DNA of 64,000 nt, from contig NZ_JAATOO010000006.1 of NCBI RefSeq assembly GCF_011806575.1, forward strand, positions 124,001-188,000, given 5' to 3'. The stretch is from Vibrio hepatarius (GTDB lineage Bacteria; Pseudomonadota; Gammaproteobacteria; Enterobacterales; Vibrionaceae). The position numbers and the translations under genes were made by a program. Below are positions 1 through 10,100 of the stretch, one piece after another. The stretch's first letter is position 1. Every line of letters begins with the position of its first letter. Under the pieces are notes generated by a model. That model saw only the letters and a program-made list of their open reading frames with translations, was not told the origin of the DNA and made no database searches.

Positions 1-58
1 CCACGTTGCGGGCGAATTTGAAGAACTTGATCTGCAATTCTGGGCTATTAGGAGTTAA
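1..58 (+). CDS. tssK: TssK (VasE), C-terminal end only
   Basis: Partial gene entering from the left edge. The frame that ends in the TAA at 56-58 reads HVAGEFEELDLQFWAIRS, which resembles the acidic-hydrophobic C-terminus of T6SS baseplate protein TssK. The stop lies two bases before the tssL ATG. In V. cholerae vasE (tssK) sits directly upstream of vasF (tssL), which is the order seen here. Only 18 residues are visible, so the call rests mainly on position. Confidence 0.6.
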   Translation, partial: HVAGEFEELDLQFWAIRS

Positions 59-60
59 TC

Positions 61-840
61 ATGAGTGTTACCCATGAATTTACTAACGACCGCTACGATG
101 AACTGTTATTTGAACAGGTTAAAAACATCGACGCTGATCAGGATTATTGGTTCCAGTTACGCGGTGATAACGAAAACAAAATGATTGATGCGGCGACACC
201 TTTATTGGGTCTGTCGCTACGAATCCGTTCTTTAGCCAAATGCGATAACGTTGAAGCTATCTATAAACAAGTCCAAGAAGAGATCAAAGCCATCGAGATG
301 GAATTGATTCAAGCCGATGTCGAACATGCATCGGTGATGGCCTACCGTTACGTACTTTGTGCAGTGCTCGATGAAGCAGTGATGAGCACAGACTGGGGCG
401 CTGAAAGTAGTTGGGCTGAACACTCTTTGCTGACTCGTTTCCACAACGAAACATGGGGTGGTGAAAAGGTGTTCGTTATTTTGAATCGTCTGTTGGCCGA
501 TCCTCCTCGCTATCGAATGCTTCTGGAGTTCATCTACCTATGCTTAATGCTGGGATTTGAAGGTAAATACAAGGTAGTCGAAGGCGGTAAAGAAGAAAGA
601 GAGCGCGTTGCATTAAAGCTCTACGAAACACTGAATAGCTTTGATGATAAAGAGCCTGAGTCATTGACGTGCGCCACAGAGCATGTTGTGGCAACTAAGT
701 ACCGTTTGAGTAACCAAATGCCGATTTGGATGATCTTCGCTGGCTTTGCCGGGCTATGGGGTGTGGCTTTCATTGTCTACCGATACTTGCTCAGCGCTAA
801 ATCTTTAGATGTGCTCAATCAATTAACTCAGCTCCTATAA
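61..840 (+). CDS. tssL: Type VI secretion protein TssL (DotU/VasF/IcmH)
   Basis: Inner-membrane component of the T6SS membrane complex (TssJ-TssL-TssM), homologous to DotU/IcmH of type IV secretion. The 259-residue protein is mostly a soluble alpha-helical cytoplasmic domain, with one tail-anchor helix at about residues 220-244 (WMIFAGFAGLWGVAFIVY). This is the normal topology and length for short TssL; no C-terminal OmpA-like peptidoglycan-binding domain is present. The start follows TAGGAG by 6 bases. It sits between tssK and clpV, as in V. cholerae, and is probably co-transcribed with both. Confidence 0.93.
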   Translation: MSVTHEFTNDRYDELLFEQVKNIDADQDYWFQLRGDNENKMIDAATPLLGLSLRIRSLAKCDNVEAIYKQVQEEIKAIEMELIQADVEHASVMAYRYVLCAVLDEAVMSTDWGAESSWAEHSLLTRFHNETWGGEKVFVILNRLLADPPRYRMLLEFIYLCLMLGFEGKYKVVEGGKEERERVALKLYETLNSFDDKEPESLTCATEHVVATKYRLSNQMPIWMIFAGFAGLWGVAFIVYRYLLSAKSLDVLNQLTQLL

Positions 841-885
841 GACTGACTTAAACATTCGGAATAAATAATTTCAAAAGGCTTTGAT

Positions 886-3483
886 GTGATCAAAATAGAA
901 TTGCCAACGCTAATTAGCAAACTGAACGAACAAAGTAAATTAGCCCTAGAGCATGCGGCTTCTCTGTGTTTAGAACAGCAACACTCAGAAGTAACGTTCG
1001 AACATTATTTGCATGTATCGTTGAATAATCCCCTTTGTGATATTCGTGAGATTTTACGCAGCAGCGATATTGACCACGTTGAAATTCAAGATTTAGTTTT
1101 TGGTGAGTTACCACGTGAATCCGGGCACGAAACTTATCCAGTCTTTTCTCCTTTATTAATTGAACTGCTCCAAGATGCTTGGCTGCTTGCCTCGACGGAA
1201 ATGAATCTTGACCATCTACGATCAGGCATCATTTTCTTAGCGGCACTGATGCGTCCTGAACGTTATCTTGCGCCGTCGGTTTATAAGAAGTTCGAAACCT
1301 TTAACCGAGAGACGTTGCGCAGAGAATTCTTTGCTGTTTTGAAAGACTCGGCTGAGACACCTGTTGAAAATGGTAAGAAGGTGAGCAATTCACTGACTTC
1401 AAATAATGGTCAACAAGCTCTCAACAAATACTGTACCAATGTGACCGAACAAGCACGTGCGAATGAGTTAGATCCAGTACTTTGCCGTGATGAAGAAATC
1501 AATTTGATGATTGATATCCTCTGTCGTCGCAGAAAAAGCAACCCAATTGTCGTGGGTGACGCGGGTGTAGGTAAGAGCGCTGTTGTCGAAGGACTTGCAC
1601 TTAGAATCGTTGACGGAAAAGTGCCTGATCGTCTAAAGAATATTGAGTTAATGAGTCTAGATTTAGGCTTGCTTCAAGCTGGTGCAGCCGTAAAAGGGGA
1701 GTTTGAGAAAAGACTTAAAGCCATCATTGACGAAATTAAGTCCGCTCCAACGCCAATTATCTTGTTTATCGATGAAGCACATACCTTAATTGGTGCGGGT
1801 AACCAAGAAGGTGGCGGTGATGCAGCAAACTTACTTAAGCCAGCACTAGCTCGTGGTGAACTGCGCGCTGTCGCCGCGACAACCTGGAAAGAATACAAAA
1901 AGTACTTCGAGAAAGATCCTGCGCTTAGCCGTCGTTTCCAATTAGTGAAGCTAGACGAGCCTTCTGCAGAGCAAACTGTCAATATCCTGCGTGGCTTGTG
2001 CAATGTCTACGAAAACAGTCATCAAGTTTTAATCTCAGACAGTGCACTAAAAGCGGCGTCTTTCCTTTCTGCGCGTTATGTTTCAGGGCGTCAACTACCC
2101 GACAAGGCGATTGATGTCTTGGATACCGCTTGTGCGCGTATTTCTATCAACCTCAGTACTCCACCGCCACGTATGGCAGAGCTACAGACATTGCAGCATC
2201 AGTACCAGCTGGAACTGGAAATGCTAAAAAGGCAGGAACAGTTGGGTTTACCGGTTGATATTGAACGACAAGAATCTCTTAATGAATTGAAACAGGCTTG
2301 TGAGAGCGAATATCACGACTTAGACGCTAAATGGTCAAGTCAGCGTGATGATGTAACGAAAATGATTGAACTGCGTCAACAGGTGATGAGCGATGAGCTT
2401 GATGAAGGCGCACTGAGTGAAGTGAAGCATCAACTTGCCGAGCTATATGAAGCTCTTGAAGCGCTGCCGTTCAAAGACCGATTGATTCACCCAAGTGTTG
2501 ATGAGCAGCAAATTGCGGAAGTCATTGCTGACTGGACAGGAGTACCAATCGACCAAATGAACACTGATGAGTTAACCAAGTTAACCCATCTACCTGACAT
2601 TTTAGGTGAAGCGATTAAGGGACAAGATGGTGCGATTCAACGTGTTCACAAGCATTTGTTAACGGCTCGCGCAGATCTTCGTCGTTCGGGGCGACCAAAA
2701 GGTGCATTCCTGCTTGTTGGTCCAAGTGGTGTGGGTAAAACCGAAACCGTGGTTCAATTGGCTGAGCAGCTTTACGGTGGAAAGCGATTCCTTACCACAA
2801 TTAACATGTCTGAATATCAAGAGAAACACACCGTGTCACGCTTGATTGGTTCTCCTCCAGGTTATGTTGGTTTCGGTGAAGGCGGCGTATTAACCGAAGC
2901 GATTCGAAAAATGCCTTATTCCGTTGTGCTGTTGGACGAAGTAGAGAAGGCGCACCCGGAAGTCCTCAATCTGTTTTATCAAGCATTCGATAAAGGTGAG
3001 TTGGCTGATGGAGAAGGGCGACTGATCGATTGCCAAAATATCGTCTTTTTCCTTACGTCAAACCTCGGTTACCAAACGATTGTTGATTATGCCGATAACT
3101 TAGATGGTATGGATGATGCGCTTTATCCAGAATTGGCGGCGTTCTTTAAACCTGCATTACTGGCGCGTATGGAAACCATTCCATATCTTCCGTTGGGTGA
3201 AGAGGTTCTTGGTCAAATCGTTCGCGGTAAGTTGAGCAAACTCGAATCACTGCTTAAAGATCGTTACAAAGCGACAGTAAACATCTCATCACGGGTTATT
3301 GATGAGATTCTGTCTCGAACGCATCGCAGTGAAAATGGCGCACGTATGCTGGAAGCGATCATTGAAGGTCAAGTACTTCCACCGATTTCACTGGCGTTAC
3401 TGAATAAGCTAGCTAACCAAGAAGTGGTTTCTCATATCTCTATCGAAGTCGAGAACAACCAGTTTATTGGTAAGGTTGAGTAA
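886..3483 (+). CDS. clpV: T6SS sheath-disassembly ATPase ClpV (TssH/VasG)
   Basis: AAA+ unfoldase of the Clp/Hsp100 class that strips contracted VipA/VipB sheath so subunits can be reused. The 865 residues show an N-terminal Clp repeat domain (about 1-150), AAA1 with Walker A GDAGVGKS near residue 225 and Walker B FIDEAHTL, a coiled-coil middle domain (about 410-530), and AAA2 with Walker A GPSGVGKTE near residue 612 and Walker B LLDEVEKAHPE. Both ATPase sites look intact. The start is GTG at 886 with AAAAGG upstream; an overlapping ATG two bases earlier is out of frame. The stop is one base before the vasH ATG. Confidence 0.96.
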   Translation: MIKIELPTLISKLNEQSKLALEHAASLCLEQQHSEVTFEHYLHVSLNNPLCDIREILRSSDIDHVEIQDLVFGELPRESGHETYPVFSPLLIELLQDAWLLASTEMNLDHLRSGIIFLAALMRPERYLAPSVYKKFETFNRETLRREFFAVLKDSAETPVENGKKVSNSLTSNNGQQALNKYCTNVTEQARANELDPVLCRDEEINLMIDILCRRRKSNPIVVGDAGVGKSAVVEGLALRIVDGKVPDRLKNIELMSLDLGLLQAGAAVKGEFEKRLKAIIDEIKSAPTPIILFIDEAHTLIGAGNQEGGGDAANLLKPALARGELRAVAATTWKEYKKYFEKDPALSRRFQLVKLDEPSAEQTVNILRGLCNVYENSHQVLISDSALKAASFLSARYVSGRQLPDKAIDVLDTACARISINLSTPPPRMAELQTLQHQYQLELEMLKRQEQLGLPVDIERQESLNELKQACESEYHDLDAKWSSQRDDVTKMIELRQQVMSDELDEGALSEVKHQLAELYEALEALPFKDRLIHPSVDEQQIAEVIADWTGVPIDQMNTDELTKLTHLPDILGEAIKGQDGAIQRVHKHLLTARADLRRSGRPKGAFLLVGPSGVGKTETVVQLAEQLYGGKRFLTTINMSEYQEKHTVSRLIGSPPGYVGFGEGGVLTEAIRKMPYSVVLLDEVEKAHPEVLNLFYQAFDKGELADGEGRLIDCQNIVFFLTSNLGYQTIVDYADNLDGMDDALYPELAAFFKPALLARMETIPYLPLGEEVLGQIVRGKLSKLESLLKDRYKATVNISSRVIDEILSRTHRSENGARMLEAIIEGQVLPPISLALLNKLANQEVVSHISIEVENNQFIGKVE

Positions 3484-3484
3484 C

Positions 3485-5059
3485 ATGACAGATTGGCTAG
3501 GTGTTGCAAACCAGTTAGCGGCAGCGAATGACTTATCGACACTGATCAGAGTGTTTTGTCATACGTTGACAAATGACTTTAATGCAAAGCGCTGCGTATT
3601 TATTGGCGTTACACCAGATGGTCGCCAATTAGTGACGCTTAATCATGATATTCAACAAAGTTGGAATGTTGGCGACTTTGTATCGCCACTTGCCCACGTC
3701 TTGCAAAGCAGCGAGCAGAAAGTGATTAATTCAGAGCACCTTATCTATTGGCAAGAAGATAAGGCGTTTCTGTCATTGCTGGGTAACGTGGATGACGGTG
3801 ACAAGGTACTGATTACGCCGTTAAGCGATGATGTCAGTGAACATAGCGATCATGTAATGGCGCTAGCCGTCTATGTTGTCGACGCTGAAGATTGGCCTAA
3901 TGATCAATGGCAAGACAATTGGAACTTGCATTTTCCTCGTTTTATCGAGCTATATACGCATCATTGGCAAAAGTTAAACGAGCTAGAGAAGGCTACAACG
4001 CTCAAAGGTAGATTAAGAGAGTCTTTGAGCCTCGTGGAACAAACTCAGGCTATTTCGAACAAGTCAGATCTGATTAAACAGAACTTGGTCGGTGATAGCG
4101 CCTGCATGAAGAAGCTACGTGAACAAGTGGCCGTTGCCTCTCAGTCGGACATGACTGTTTTGATAAAAGGCGATACTGGCGTTGGCAAGGAAGTTGTTGC
4201 TGCATCTATCCACGAGCAGTCTTCGCGTAGCAACAAGTCACTCGTGGCAATTAACTGTGCGGCAATTCCAGAGAACCTATTGGAAAGTGAATTATTTGGT
4301 TACAGCAAAGGGGCATTCTCTGGCGCGACAACAGACAAAATAGGACTAATTGCACTTGCGGATGGCGGTACGCTGTTTCTAGATGAAATTGGTGATATGC
4401 CTTTGATGCTCCAAGCGAAGCTTCTACGCGTATTGGAAACTCGAAAGTACAGACCTTTGGGTTCTGATAAGGAGCAAGAGTCTGATTTTAGACTTTTGGC
4501 AGCGACACATGTTGCGTTGCAGGAAAAGATAGAGCAGAAGCTGTTTAGACAAGACTTATTTTATCGACTCTATCAGTTCCCAATCCATGTCCCTTGTCTT
4601 AAAGACCGAGAAGATGACATCCAAATCTTGGCTAAACACTTTATTGGCAAGTTTAACCAAGACAACAAAACGAATGTGGCTGGCATTCACTTTGAGGTCT
4701 TAGACGCATTATCTCAGCATGATTTCCCGGGTAATGTACGTGAGCTACGTAATTTGATTGAGTTTGGTTGCTCGCACGCCATTGATGGTGAACCACTAAT
4801 GTACAACCACCTATCACACTACCTCAACGCTCAAAATGAGTCGGTTGTAGCAGCAAACAATGAAGAGTTGGGTGTCGAGGAAGAGCAAGAACTGGTTTCC
4901 ATTTCAGACTTACGTTCTGCCGTCAAAGATTACGAATCAAAGATCATTGCGATGCGCCTCAAGCAGTTTAAAGGGAATCGTTCACTTGCTGCGGAAAGCT
5001 TAGGCATCCCTAAGCGAACTCTTGCAGATAAGTGCACCAAGATGGAGATTGTATTGTGA
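3485..5059 (+). CDS. vasH: Sigma-54-dependent T6SS activator VasH
   Basis: Enhancer-binding protein that works with RpoN to switch on T6SS genes such as hcp in Vibrio. Domains in the 524-residue protein: an N-terminal GAF-like sensor (about 1-170), a sigma-54 AAA+ domain with Walker A GDTGVGKE near residue 229 and Walker B GGTLFLDEIGD near 294, and a C-terminal Fis-type helix-turn-helix (about 490-520). The sigma-54 contact loop reads GAFSGA (about 275-280) instead of the usual GAFTGA. I chose the ATG at 3485 because AAGGTTGAG lies just upstream; an in-frame GTG at 3467 would overlap clpV. The stop overlaps the vasI start. Confidence 0.93.
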   Translation: MTDWLGVANQLAAANDLSTLIRVFCHTLTNDFNAKRCVFIGVTPDGRQLVTLNHDIQQSWNVGDFVSPLAHVLQSSEQKVINSEHLIYWQEDKAFLSLLGNVDDGDKVLITPLSDDVSEHSDHVMALAVYVVDAEDWPNDQWQDNWNLHFPRFIELYTHHWQKLNELEKATTLKGRLRESLSLVEQTQAISNKSDLIKQNLVGDSACMKKLREQVAVASQSDMTVLIKGDTGVGKEVVAASIHEQSSRSNKSLVAINCAAIPENLLESELFGYSKGAFSGATTDKIGLIALADGGTLFLDEIGDMPLMLQAKLLRVLETRKYRPLGSDKEQESDFRLLAATHVALQEKIEQKLFRQDLFYRLYQFPIHVPCLKDREDDIQILAKHFIGKFNQDNKTNVAGIHFEVLDALSQHDFPGNVRELRNLIEFGCSHAIDGEPLMYNHLSHYLNAQNESVVAANNEELGVEEEQELVSISDLRSAVKDYESKIIAMRLKQFKGNRSLAAESLGIPKRTLADKCTKMEIVL

Positions 5060-5721
5060 TGATTCAGAGAATCCTAGGTGTTGCACTGTGTTCAATCTCT
5101 AGCTTAGCTTTTGCAGACACCAGTGCCCCAACGAGTTCTGATGTGCAACTGCTAGAAAAAGCCAAGCAGTGTATGAATGTGGTTTCTCGTATCGAACGCC
5201 TTGAGTGTTTTGACTCGGCATTTACGGGGCAGGTTGAAAGACCTTTGGTTGTAAAGGAAATCATTCGCTCAGAAGCGTGGCAACGTGCGATGGATAGCGA
5301 AACTAAGCGCCGGGATACCCTTGGTTGGGTTCGCAATGAAACCACAGACTCGCGTGGAACCAAATCGTTGTGGTTTACGGTAGCGGCTTTGCAACCTGAG
5401 TCAAACAACGATACGCCAGTTATTCTGATGGCGAGTTGTATCAACCGTATCTCACGTCTCGAGATCGTACTACCACAGGCTGCAGCGGGTGCTCGTGCGG
5501 AAATTTCTCTCGATAGAGAGCGCCAGAAGTGGACCTATGATGAGCAAGGTTTCGTACTTCGCTCTGGCAGAGGATTGAGTGCAATCTCGCTTATGCGTCC
5601 TATGAAGTTAAAAGATTCTGTGTTGGTAAGATCGAATTCAAAACAACTCGATGGTTTGGTTTTCCAAACGCCAAACGCTAAACAAAGTATTGGTGAGTTG
5701 CAGGAGTTATGCGGATGGTAG
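5059..5721 (+). CDS. vasI: T6SS-associated protein VasI (TagO family)
   Basis: Conserved accessory protein of V. cholerae-type T6SS clusters. Its biochemical role is not settled. The 220-residue product begins with a signal-peptide-like segment ending near AFADTS (about residue 20), so it is probably periplasmic. Two cysteines near the mature N-terminus (QCMNVVSRIERLEC) recur in the family and may pair. The chosen ATG overlaps the vasH stop as TGATG, giving translational coupling; an upstream in-frame ATG at 5032 would hide the signal peptide. The end overlaps the next gene. Confidence 0.88.
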   Translation: MIQRILGVALCSISSLAFADTSAPTSSDVQLLEKAKQCMNVVSRIERLECFDSAFTGQVERPLVVKEIIRSEAWQRAMDSETKRRDTLGWVRNETTDSRGTKSLWFTVAALQPESNNDTPVILMASCINRISRLEIVLPQAAAGARAEISLDRERQKWTYDEQGFVLRSGRGLSAISLMRPMKLKDSVLVRSNSKQLDGLVFQTPNAKQSIGELQELCGW

Positions 5722-7178
5722 CGTTAGATAACCAAATGCTTGAACAGTCTGATACAGAGTTAACGGCGCAAAAAATTCGAGCGGCTATTAATGCACCAAT
5801 CTCTCACGACAACCCTGTCGGCGAGCGTGTTATGGATGATCCACTTTTTGACTTTGTTGAAAGTCAAATGATGAAAGTGGGTTCTCTGTCTCATGGCGAG
5901 GTGCGTTGGAATGAAGTAGAAACAGCGATTCTGTCTTTGATGGAAAACAAAACCAAAGACCTAAAACTGTTAGTTCATCTGCTTCAATGTTTCCAAAGCA
6001 ATGGCTCAGTGAGTCGTTTTGTTCTCAGTCTTCAAGTGCTGTCAGATTTTATGAGCCAATTCTGGGAAACCTGCTTTCCTGCGCCTGGTAGCCGTGGTCA
6101 GCTCCCGCGTAAAAAGTACTTCAACCAAATATCACAACGCTTTGATGCCGCGCTCGATAAACTCGTTTCAAAACAAGAATACGTGTCTGAAACCAATCAG
6201 CGTGAGTTAAAACAAGCTTTGATTCTTTTCCAACAGGTGACCAACAAAACTGGTGTTGAAGGTGAAGAGTCACAACTATTCATCAAAAAGGCCGAACGTT
6301 GGTTAGAGTCATGTGCGCTGGTGGATTCAAGCGCTCAAAGCAACAGTAGTACTCAAAGTTCGGCTCCAGCTAATGATTCTCACGAATTTTCACCCGTAAG
6401 TACGGTTGCTGTGGATACCAGTAATGACAAAGCAACAAAAGAGTCATTAAAGAGGGTTGCAGACTATTTAGCCGAGTTTGAACACGGATATGCTCAAAGT
6501 ATCCGGTTAAGACGGTTTGCGATTTGGATGTCGATTACGACGCCTCCTGATGCAAACGCACAAGGTGAGACGCCGTTACGAGCAATGGCAGCAGACCGAG
6601 TCAATGAGTATCTTGAACAGTCTCAGGTAAGGCCGGATCTGGCATTGTGGAGAAAAGTGGAACAGAGCTTAACTAACGCGCCATTTTGGTTTGATGGTCA
6701 ATACCTTAGTGCGCAAATTGCGACAAAGTTAGGTAAGCCCGAATGGGCCAGTGCCATTCTTGAGGAGACAAAAAACTTCTTATCGCGCGTCCCAGAGCTT
6801 GCAGATATGAGCTTCAAAGGTGGCACGCCATTTTTGAGCAAAGACACGCGTGAATGGCTTGCTTCCAACGAGAAAGTCAACGCTATCTCTAGTGTCAGTA
6901 GTTGGGATGATAAGCGTCAAGAAGCAATCACATTAGCCAAAGAGGGTGGTCTATCCGTTGCGATGGCGATGTTAAATGACGGGCTTGCAACAGCAAGCGA
7001 ACCTAGAGATCAGTTTTATTGGCGATTGATCTCTGCAGACTTATTGGCAAATCAAGGACTTGATGCGATTGCAAATCAGCATTATCAGTCACTTTATAAA
7101 ATGGCGTTGGAATCAAGCGTTCAAGACTGGGAACCAACGCTCATTAATCAATTAGAAAAAATCGTTGTTACGGAATAA
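5715..7178 (+). CDS. vasJ: TssA-family protein VasJ
   Basis: ImpA_N-domain protein. TssA-class proteins prime or cap the growing T6SS sheath-tube and bind the baseplate. The N-terminal 60-180 residues fit the ImpA-related region (NPVGERVMDDPLFD, then a WxTCFP-like FWETCFPAPGSRGQLPRKKY segment). A Ser/Thr/Gln-rich linker near 205-235 precedes a C-terminal helical region. The ATG at 5715 is favoured because GGAG lies 8 bases upstream; the ATG at 5709 is only 2 bases from it. The start overlaps vasI by 7 bases. Confidence 0.9.
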   Translation: MVALDNQMLEQSDTELTAQKIRAAINAPISHDNPVGERVMDDPLFDFVESQMMKVGSLSHGEVRWNEVETAILSLMENKTKDLKLLVHLLQCFQSNGSVSRFVLSLQVLSDFMSQFWETCFPAPGSRGQLPRKKYFNQISQRFDAALDKLVSKQEYVSETNQRELKQALILFQQVTNKTGVEGEESQLFIKKAERWLESCALVDSSAQSNSSTQSSAPANDSHEFSPVSTVAVDTSNDKATKESLKRVADYLAEFEHGYAQSIRLRRFAIWMSITTPPDANAQGETPLRAMAADRVNEYLEQSQVRPDLALWRKVEQSLTNAPFWFDGQYLSAQIATKLGKPEWASAILEETKNFLSRVPELADMSFKGGTPFLSKDTREWLASNEKVNAISSVSSWDDKRQEAITLAKEGGLSVAMAMLNDGLATASEPRDQFYWRLISADLLANQGLDAIANQHYQSLYKMALESSVQDWEPTLINQLEKIVVTE

Positions 7179-7193
7179 TACAAGGTCAGAACC

Positions 7194-10100
7194 ATGAGAA
7201 AGTTTATCTCCGGCTTACTTAAAAAAATAGCGTCGAGTTTTAAATCCGCTATTCCAATTTTGCTGATCGCACTGTGCGTTTTAACGCTAGTTGCGATTTG
7301 GTGGGCAGGACCGATGTTCGAATACGAACAAAGCAAACCACTGGCTTCAATTTTGTCTCGTGCAATTGCGAGCGTTATCTTTGTACTTTTATGTCTCGTG
7401 GTTTGGGGGTTCTATCAGTGGAATACGCTTAATAAGTTCAAAGCAACGCAAAAGCGTGAAGACCAAATCAAAGTTGACCCGCTTCTTGTCTATGAAGAAA
7501 GGCAAGAGGCTGAGCTTAATCGTGTCATGGTCAACATGAAAGAGAACCTCAACCAACGAAATTACTTATATACATTGCCTTGGTACCTTGTGCTTGGCAT
7601 GGAAAATATGGGTAAGACCAGCCTTATTAACCGTTCTGGACAAAACTACGTTTTTTCGTCGGTGATGAAAGCGTCTAACGGTAAAACAAGCGAAAACCCT
7701 TATAGTTTCGATTGGTGGATCGGTGAGAAAGCGGTGCTAATCGATCCTGATGGTGAACTGCTGACGCAAGGATTTAAAGACGAAAACAACGACGGTCAAT
7801 TGGAACGCCGCCTATGGCTTCATTTTATCGATTGGTTGGAGCGTACTCGTAGCCGACGCCCTTTAAATGGTGTAGTGATTACGGTTGATGTGGCGAATTT
7901 AGCCTCGGGTAACACTTCTGAGCGCAAAGCGTACGCTACCTTGCTGCGTGCGCGTCTACGTGAGTTGATGGAGACGCTTTCTACGCGCATGCCAGTGTAT
8001 GTTACGCTGACAAAAATGGATCTATTAGATGGTTTTGATGCGTACTTTAGGCATTACCCAAAGAGCAAGCGCGATGAAGTGCTTGGTTTCACCTTCTCGC
8101 TTGACTCAGTGGATGATGTGGATAAATGGCTCGAAGAATTTACCCACGATTACAGTCGTTTTGTTGACCGCGTTAATGACTCTCTGACGAAATCTTTACT
8201 GGAAACCGCGAGCAATGAAGACCGTAGAAAGATCTACAGCTTTGCTCGTCAATTGTCTGGCTTGAAAGAAGTTCTACATGACTTTCTTACCGACGCATTT
8301 GGCAGTGACCAGTTCTCGACCTCAGCATTGGTTCGTGGCGTGTACTTCACCTCTGTTTTCCAACAAGGTGTGCCATCGAATGCGTTTGAAGACGCGGCAT
8401 CACGTCGTTATGGACTAAATCACGCCATCAACCGAGCGCAAGATGCTGCCAACTCCACGGTATATTTTACCAGCAAACTGTTTAGCCAAATTATTTACCC
8501 TGAAGCGGGTTTGGCATCTGACAACTTCCGTGTCGCTAAGCAAAAGCGCAGAATTGTTGCGCTGTCAAATGTTGTTTGTTTAGTTGCAAGTGCGTTGCTC
8601 ATTGGGGCGTGGCATAACTACTACATCAAAAACGTCAATCAAGCCGACGCTGTGTTGGCCAAAGTGAATGAGTTCCGTGACAGTTACCCTGAAGAACATG
8701 CATCTCTAACGCAGAAAGAGATGATGCAGGTGTTGGATACGATCCGAGACGCAACGCTCGAAGTTGGCTTTTTCCGTGATAAACCAAAATACATATCGGA
8801 TATGGGACTTTACCAAGGTCACGTGATTGGACCTAAAGTCGAAGAAACCTACCTAGCGTTGTTAGAGTCGCGCTTTATACCGTTGTTGATGCGCGAGTTG
8901 GCAGTTGATATGTCAAACGCGAAAGACGATGACGAAAAGCTAGAAGTTCTGCGCGTATTCCGCATGATGATCGACAAGGGTGGCCGCTATAAAGATTTCG
9001 TCACGGATTACTTTGGCAAAAAATGGCAGTCTCAATATTTAGGTGACCGTGTCACGCAGGAAAGCTTGGTTGGCCACCTAGATTATGCAATGGAGCAAAC
9101 GGATATCGCTGCGCAAGCGAAGCGCGGCGACGAGGTCGCACGCCAAATTATCAAGCCATACAAAACGCTAATTGCGAAAACGCAGCGAGAGTTGAGTGGT
9201 ATGCCAATCGAGCAGCGTGTTTATCGCAGCCTGAAGCTGAATTCAGCGACTTATCTAGGTGCCCCGATCAATTTGAAAAACCAAATAGGTCCAGTATTCG
9301 AGCTCGTGTTCGAAGAGCGCGAAGTAGATAGCAAGAGCTTAATGATCCCGAAAATGCTGACCAAAGAAGGGTATGAAAGCTACTTCCTTGAGCAAGTGGA
9401 TTCAATTTCTGAATTGGCGCTAATCGATAGTTGGGTATTAGGGCAGTCTAAAGTCTCAGAATTCAGCGCTGCTGATAAAGTGGCGTTGAAAAACAAGATT
9501 TTGGCGCTTTACGTAGTCGACTACACCAGTGCTTGGCGCAATGCGCTAAACGAAGTGGACGTAAAGTACTTTGTTGATATCAATAACGCGATCATGGTGC
9601 TGGAAAACTTAACTGGTAATGCGCAGCCGTTTGACCGACTGCTATCAAGTTTAGAAGATAACACTCGCTTGTTTGACGACATTCCTGAAAGTAAGGAAGC
9701 GCGAGATGAAGTGTTGAAGTCATCTAAGTATAAAGTTGCTTCGATGATCAACACGCCATTTTCTGAGCTCAATGCCATGTTCGATGCGAAAGGAAAGCAA
9801 CCTGCTTACTTTGATGAAGTTCAGAACTCGGTGGTTCAATTGCTTTACTATCTAAAAGCTATTCAAGATGCCCCGGATGCTGGCCGCGCGGCGCTGGAAG
9901 CGACTCGAGCGAGGTTGAGCTTGAGTAATGCTGACCCTATCTATGCGCTTAAACGTATTGCTTCTGGCTTGCCAAGTCCATTAGACAGCATGATCGACAA
10001 GATTGCTGATGAGAGTTGGTATGTCGTCAAACAAGAGGCGGTCAAGCACTTAGAAGCGCGTTGGCAACGTGAAGTCTATGGCGAATTTGAGCAGAAGTTT

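Noticed and set aside
1674..2003. 109-codon minus-strand frame inside clpV
   Set aside because: Antisense to the conserved AAA1 domain; a coding shadow.
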